Position numbers and translations under genes: made by a program. Under the pieces are notes generated by a model. The model did not search any database, had not been told where the DNA came from, and saw only the letters and a program-made list of their open reading frames with translations. This document shows positions 60,901 to 64,000 of a DNA stretch of 64,000 bases, piece by piece (positions within the stretch are counted from its first letter, which is position 1; every line of letters begins with the position of its first letter). The DNA is from Polaribacter sp. SA4-10 (GTDB lineage Bacteria > Bacteroidota > Bacteroidia > Flavobacteriales > Flavobacteriaceae): contig NZ_CP019331.1 in assembly GCF_002163835.1 (NCBI RefSeq), positions 2,860,903 through 2,924,902 on the forward strand, in the 5' to 3' direction.

Positions 60901-61865
60901 ATTTAGCCTTAGTTGTGGGCTCAAATACAATTACAACTGTAGTAACAGCACAAGATGCTTCTACAAAAACGTATACGCTCACGGTAACAAGAGAAAAACT
61001 AGACACAACCATTACTAATTTTAATGATGTTACAAAATTTTATTTTGATGGCTCTTATACTATAACGGCGCCAACTAGTGATAGTCCGGTTGAATTCATT
61101 TATACGAGTGGCAATACTGCAGTCGCTACAATTGATGGCACAACGGTAACTATTATAGGTGCAGGTAATAGTACAATTACTGCCACCCAAGCGGGGAATG
61201 TAAATTATAATAGCGGGAGTATAACGTCTGTCTTAACAATTACTGCTGTATCAGTTTTATCAAAAAACGGAGAGATTTCTACTACGAACCCTAATTATGT
61301 TAATAAAAATGGAGGAATTGGAAAAGACATTGCTTTAAGCCGAAATGGAGCGATACTGGCAGTAAAAACACCAGCTTTTATAGGAGAGATAAGAGATGGT
61401 GGTGTTGTATTTTGGTTAGATCCATCAGATAATACTCATGGCTTAGTATGTGCTTTCGAAGATTATGAAAGTATTGTTGTCTGGGGGTGTAGTGATACAG
61501 ATTTACAAAACGTTATAAATGTTCCTGCTTCAAGTGATCCATTAGGTTTAGGTGCAGAAATAGGAGATGGTGAGAGTAATACTAGTAATATATTAATAGA
61601 TTGCCCTACGGCACCTGCAGCCTTAGCAGCACGTTCACTAGGTGCTGATTGGTTTTTACCAAGTATAAATGCGATAAAAGAAATGTATGTAAATAGAGAG
61701 ATTTTAGAGGATGTCATTGGGTTTACTACTTTTGGAAATAAGACCTACTGGTCTTCTACGGAGGTCAAAACTGGTGAAGCGTGGTTCCTCAATTTCTTCA
61801 GTGGTATTAAGTACAACATCGGTAAGACCAATGCGACCCATATTCGTGCAGTTCGAGCTTTTTAA
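57912..61865 (+). CDS. Giant multidomain secreted protein (LamG, beta-sandwiches, beta-helix)
   Basis: 1317 residues. The signal peptide ends AQAQ (about residue 37; an alternative start is the Met at residue 8). In order: a LamG/concanavalin-like domain (about 40-245, GLVGYWNFDEGTG, GKLDEIRLWRVVRT), a cadherin-like beta-sandwich (255-360), an unassigned region with FGVWQYGFYYLSSDTYDAW, a pectin-lyase-type right-handed beta-helix with choice-of-anchor-Q pattern (about 575-920, TIQSAVNAAGNGDVLLLAAETF, TRDIGAYEYGG), a second beta-sandwich (930-1030), a Big-like segment, and a DUF1566-like end (GGVVFWLDPSDNTHG, YWSSTE). No T9SS sorting domain is visible. Likely adhesion or glycan binding. Confidence 0.85.
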   Translation: MFLNKKNMKFILLKKSFKRLICVGIIFFLSVVSAQAQTGLVGYWNFDEGTGTTVTDISGNGFDGVFNVDNGSLTWGTSSAFMGAGNALNFQGSYVQVTDNALFNDLQVNMTIEAWYYQTDNLNNTIISRQSYNDFIFQGNGTDANVPSVISLYSPDSDGWSKSSTDLPLNVWVHVAVTWNGATKTLKIYQNGALTDEKVLLNSKEFKGGDLLIGAQNGGNLMNGKLDEIRLWRVVRTTAEISENYNKTIAIADEVSMVGLDNLANTAGAYTQVFESGIIEYTIPDVNNARSSITVTPTKSDTNATIQVRVNAGSYADVDSGTESDPLALIVGANTVDVKVTAPDGITLRIYTITVTREIAYPSYVVSGAGTAAVNGVYTYVGKNSYGFGVWQYGFYYLSSDTYDAWIGDSAENNYSYQYQASAYNEPDPLKWSMSSFYGSSPNPVIELAGSKVTYASSTFIENSANNGAVTATTTITHNNYESAAFTGTDGEDFVTSGKAVVTGVPSGLTAVIARDNNLQLTFSLTGNASAHTNTNDISNLTIIFQDAAFSDSDAPNTTNFSANLSINFVEVLNVGSSETYTTIQSAVNAAGNGDVLLLAAETFTEQNIAIANKSLTIIGVSPASTIVQAHAVAGSATDRVFNITNDTYAVTNFHSFERLTIKHGNSANKGGGLYAVHTTLRLKDCAIETNTTTHPGPIIYDLGGGGVHAEKSNLISENCTFYNNHYASIDNPYGSGGGAIAFIPDVQNGSESFMDITNCTFSDNVSDTFGGAIFNTPTDTKSIRITNSTFAGNSAKQGGALSEMGWGYNFQPTYITNCLFYGNTASSDGSTLHTQYTTSWEVTNCLIESTTDGGQLNGVYNADCIVGVDPLLGTLTDNGGFTKTYSIGAGSPAINSGTTTSLPLDQRGFSIVGTRDIGAYEYGGTVPSTTSNNADLSALTTTAGAITPVFASETTSYTASVSNATTSITVTPTQSDANATISVNGTTVVSGAVSGDLALVVGSNTITTVVTAQDASTKTYTLTVTREKLDTTITNFNDVTKFYFDGSYTITAPTSDSPVEFIYTSGNTAVATIDGTTVTIIGAGNSTITATQAGNVNYNSGSITSVLTITAVSVLSKNGEISTTNPNYVNKNGGIGKDIALSRNGAILAVKTPAFIGEIRDGGVVFWLDPSDNTHGLVCAFEDYESIVVWGCSDTDLQNVINVPASSDPLGLGAEIGDGESNTSNILIDCPTAPAALAARSLGADWFLPSINAIKEMYVNREILEDVIGFTTFGNKTYWSSTEVKTGEAWFLNFFSGIKYNIGKTNATHIRAVRAF

Positions 61866-61897
61866 TTATTTAATTAGTACCGCGTAAGTATTTGGCA

Positions 61898-61941
61898 AAA
61901 AAAAACCACGATAACTTTGTAAAAGTTGTCGTGGTTTTTTT
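61898..61941 (+). terminator. Terminator after the giant surface gene
   Basis: A 13-bp stem (61906-61918 with 61922-61934, one G:T pair) and a 3-base loop between A-rich and T7 tracts. Confidence 0.85.
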
Positions 61942-62114
61942 AGGAGCTAAAGTAGCTATTTCTAACATAAGTTCTTAAAGAGTAAAAGCTACGTTTTCTT
62001 ATGGTATCAAGTTATTTTAATGACCTCTTTGCTAACTATTTTTTGAAGATACTCCATTGGTTATTTTGCCTTTTTTCACAAAACTGTTTTTTATTAACAT
62101 TAATATATATTAAC

Positions 62115-62122
62115 TATATTTG
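62115..62122 (+). promoter_or_regulatory. Candidate -7 element of the second surface module
   Basis: TATATTTG fits TAnnTTTG; start near 62129, about 17 nt ahead of the ATG. No clear -33 element. The 61942-62114 stretch holds nothing else recognisable. Confidence 0.5.
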
Positions 62123-62145
62123 GCATTGATTTTTATCCCCCACGA

Positions 62146-62631
62146 ATGAATTTCTTAAAAAAAAGTTTCCTCGTAGTATTTGTATTAGTTGCTACTCAAT
62201 TAGTATACTCACAAGAAGCAATTACGGCCTCAGGAGGTGAAGCCACGGGGTCTGGAGGCTCAGGTAGCTATTCCGTGGGCCAAGTATTTTATACAACCAA
62301 CACAACTAACACTGGTTCTGTATCGCAAGGCGTACAGCAAGTGTTTGATTTTCAGTCATTCAGCATCCCAGGACTTACAGGCGTAAACTTAACAATAATC
62401 GTCTATCCAAATCCTACGAAAGATTTTGTTATACTTAAAATTACAGATAGTACTTTCAATGATTTACGATATACACTTTTTGATTTAAATGGTAAATCTA
62501 TTGCAAACGATGTGATTACCGCATCTAGTACACAAATACAGTTGAAACATTTATCTATAGGAACTTATCTGCTAAAAGTAAGTCAACAAAATGAATCCTT
62601 TAAAGGCTTTAAAATTATTAAACGTCAATAA
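62146..62631 (+). CDS. Short T9SS-sorted surface protein
   Basis: 161 residues. Signal peptide 1-22 (MNFLKKSFLVVFVLVATQLVYSQ). Residues 23-65 (EAITASGGEATGSGGSGSYSVGQVFYTTN) match the start of the 55014 protein. The C-terminal Por-type sorting domain spans about 83-161: VYPNPTKDFVILKI, YTLFDLNGKSI and TYLLKVSQQNESFKGFKIIK. It is almost only signal plus sorting domain, like a shortened version of the 55014 gene. It precedes the collagen-like gene by 3 bp. Confidence 0.88.
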   Translation: MNFLKKSFLVVFVLVATQLVYSQEAITASGGEATGSGGSGSYSVGQVFYTTNTTNTGSVSQGVQQVFDFQSFSIPGLTGVNLTIIVYPNPTKDFVILKITDSTFNDLRYTLFDLNGKSIANDVITASSTQIQLKHLSIGTYLLKVSQQNESFKGFKIIKRQ

Positions 62632-62634
62632 AGT

Positions 62635-64000
62635 ATGAAAAGAAATTACACACTATTGCTTTTTTTATTGGCAGCGGTTAGCATTTTAGCACAAACGCCA
62701 GAAAAGATGAGTTACCAGATCGTTTTACGAGACGCATCTAATAAAGTTTTATCGAATCAACAAGTAGGTATTCAGGTTAGTATCTTGCAGGCAAACATCG
62801 TAGGCACGGCTGTGTATACAGAAAGGCAAACTGCTACCACGAATTTTAATGGTTTGGTAAGTATAGCGATTGGTTCTGGAACAAGTTCATCTAATTTTAG
62901 TGATATCGACTGGAGTGCAGGTCCTTATTTTATACAGACAGAAACCGATCCAACCGGAGGTAGTAGTTATACCATAACAGGTACTAGTCAGTTAATGAGT
63001 GTGCCTTATGCATTCTATGCAAAGAGTTCGGGAAGTTCTAATCCTGGTCCACAAGGAATCCAAGGTGATGCAGGAGCCCAAGGAATCGCGGGAATTGATG
63101 GAATGCAGGGAGATGTCGGAGCAAAAGGTGCGCAAGGAATTGCAGGAATAGATGGAGTTAAAGGAGATACTGGAGCAGAAGGAGCCCAAGGAATTGCAGG
63201 AGTTGATGGAATCCAAGGAGATGTTGGAGCAATAGGAGTAGAAGGAATCGCTGGAGTTGACGGGATTCAAGGAGCTGTTGGAGCAAAAGGTGCGCAAGGA
63301 ATTGCAGGAATAGATGGAGTTAAAGGAGATACTGGAGCAGAAGGAGCCCAAGGAATTGCAGGAGTTGATGGAATCCAGGGAGATGTTGGAGCAATAGGAG
63401 CACAAGGAATCGCAGGAATAGATGGAATACAAGGAGCTGCTGGAGCAATAGGAGCGCAAGGAATCGCGGGAATTGATGGAATACAAGGAGATGTTGGAGC
63501 AATAGGAGCCCAAGGAATTGCAGGAATAGATGGAATACAGGGAGATGTCGGAGCAACAGGAGTAGAAGGAATCGCTGGAGTTGACGGGATTCAAGGAGCT
63601 GTTGGAGCAATAGGTGCGCAAGGAATTGCAGGAATAGATGGAGTTAAAGGAGATACTGGAGCAGAAGGAATCGCGGGAATTGATGGTGTCCAAGGAGCTG
63701 TTGGATCAATAGGAGCACAAGGAATTGCAGGAGTTGATGGAATCCAAGGAGCTGTTGGAGCAATAGGTGCGCAAGGAATTGCAGGAATAGATGGAGTTAA
63801 AGGAGATACTGGAGCAGAAGGAATCGCGGGAATTGATGGAGCCCAAGGAGCTGTTGGAGCAATAGGAGCACAAGGAATTGCAGGAGTTGATGGAATCCAA
63901 GGAGCTGTTGGATCAATAGGAGCACAAGGAATTGCAGGAGTTGATGGAATACAGGGAGATGTCGGAGCAATAGGAGCACAGGAATCGCAGGAATTGATGG
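62635..64000 (+). CDS. Collagen-like secreted protein (3' end outside window)
   Basis: Start ATG 62635, three bases after the previous stop. Signal peptide (ending SILAQ, about residue 20), then the roughly 115-residue domain shared with the 57068 protein (TPEKMSYQIVLRDASNKVLSNQQVG ... SQLMSVPYAFYAKS). From 63046 it is unbroken Gly-X-Y: about 104 triplets rich in GAQGIAGIDGVKGDTGAEG. A 162-bp (54-residue) higher-order unit is seen at 63121/63283. At 63980/63981 one A is missing relative to other units, shifting the frame in the last 20 bases. No Pro-rich stabilisation; charged and Ile/Val positions dominate. The C terminus is unseen. Confidence 0.88.
   Translation, partial: MKRNYTLLLFLLAAVSILAQTPEKMSYQIVLRDASNKVLSNQQVGIQVSILQANIVGTAVYTERQTATTNFNGLVSIAIGSGTSSSNFSDIDWSAGPYFIQTETDPTGGSSYTITGTSQLMSVPYAFYAKSSGSSNPGPQGIQGDAGAQGIAGIDGMQGDVGAKGAQGIAGIDGVKGDTGAEGAQGIAGVDGIQGDVGAIGVEGIAGVDGIQGAVGAKGAQGIAGIDGVKGDTGAEGAQGIAGVDGIQGDVGAIGAQGIAGIDGIQGAAGAIGAQGIAGIDGIQGDVGAIGAQGIAGIDGIQGDVGATGVEGIAGVDGIQGAVGAIGAQGIAGIDGVKGDTGAEGIAGIDGVQGAVGSIGAQGIAGVDGIQGAVGAIGAQGIAGIDGVKGDTGAEGIAGIDGAQGAVGAIGAQGIAGVDGIQGAVGSIGAQGIAGVDGIQGDVGAIGAQESQELM

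Noticed and set aside
62992..63979. Long antisense open frames opposite the collagen-like gene (Ser/Asn/Cys-rich and Leu-rich)
   Set aside because: They mirror the repetitive Gly-X-Y codons of the plus strand and have no start signal, promoter or family features.
63046..64000. Regular short repeats that could suggest a CRISPR array
   Set aside because: The repeats are in-frame Gly-X-Y codons with no unique spacers and no cas genes nearby.

Overview
The window is AT-rich chromosomal DNA from a member of the Bacteroidota, almost certainly a marine Flavobacteriaceae (Polaribacter/Tenacibaculum-like). The grounds are gene content (type IX secretion C-terminal sorting domains, TonB-dependent receptor, Bacteroidota-type DUF families, bacterial heptaprenylglyceryl-phosphate-type synthase), promoters of the TTG-N19-21-TAnnTTTG class, near absence of Shine-Dalgarno sites and several TTG starts. 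The genus is inference; no rRNA is present.

Layout. 1-5.5 kb: 3' part of rimM, a tRNA-Ser(GGA) whose first bases are the rimM stop codon, trmN6, a saccharopine-dehydrogenase-type enzyme, a DUF423 membrane protein and pckA. 5.5-9.1 kb: a tight operon for 5-oxoproline use (Nramp-family transporter plus pxpA-pxpB-pxpC), closed by a 44-bp perfect palindrome. 9.1-13.4 kb: pyrophosphate metabolism (membrane pyrophosphatase hppA, soluble ppa) and pyruvate dehydrogenase E1 beta, all on the minus strand. 13.5-22 kb: etfB-etfA, a bifunctional-nuclease-family gene, a nucleoside transporter with an extra N-terminal domain, thyA, a stand-alone CBM48/E-set protein, folA, tag and unknown proteins. 22-26.9 kb: an M49-type metallopeptidase lipoprotein, a Kir-type potassium channel, an SDR and a MazG-like pyrophosphohydrolase.

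26.9-31.7 kb is the clearest accessory block. The 3' end of the MazG-like gene is repeated as a broken copy. It is followed on the minus strand by a compact controller-methyltransferase-endonuclease operon of the Sau3AI/MutH type, and then by an HU-family gene preceded by three TACTAG palindromes spaced exactly 22 bp apart. 31.7-42 kb: a P-type cation ATPase, a TPP-riboswitch-controlled TonB-dependent receptor (thiamine uptake), arfB, a PAP2 phosphatase, a NadR-type kinase plus PnuC-family transporter, a geranylgeranyl/heptaprenylglyceryl phosphate synthase and a phosphopantetheinyl transferase. 42-54.4 kb: housekeeping genes (ahcY, ilvE, mnmD, ruvC, hemW, corA) with two decayed genes, a 43-residue membrane protein and members of a ~110-bp interspersed hairpin repeat.

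55-64 kb is a surface/secretion cluster with two similar modules. Each has a gene with a Por-type (T9SS) sorting domain followed by a secreted protein that opens with a shared ~120-residue domain. In the first module the sorting-domain gene is thrown out of frame by an A9 run in its signal peptide. In the second module the partner carries about 104 collagen-like Gly-X-Y triplets, loses frame in its last 20 bases and runs off the window. A 1317-residue multidomain protein (LamG, beta-sandwiches, beta-helix) sits between them. Three single-base disruptions in short runs or repeats (ruvC leader, the A9 tract, the collagen end) may be real switches or assembly errors; this could not be decided from the sequence alone.
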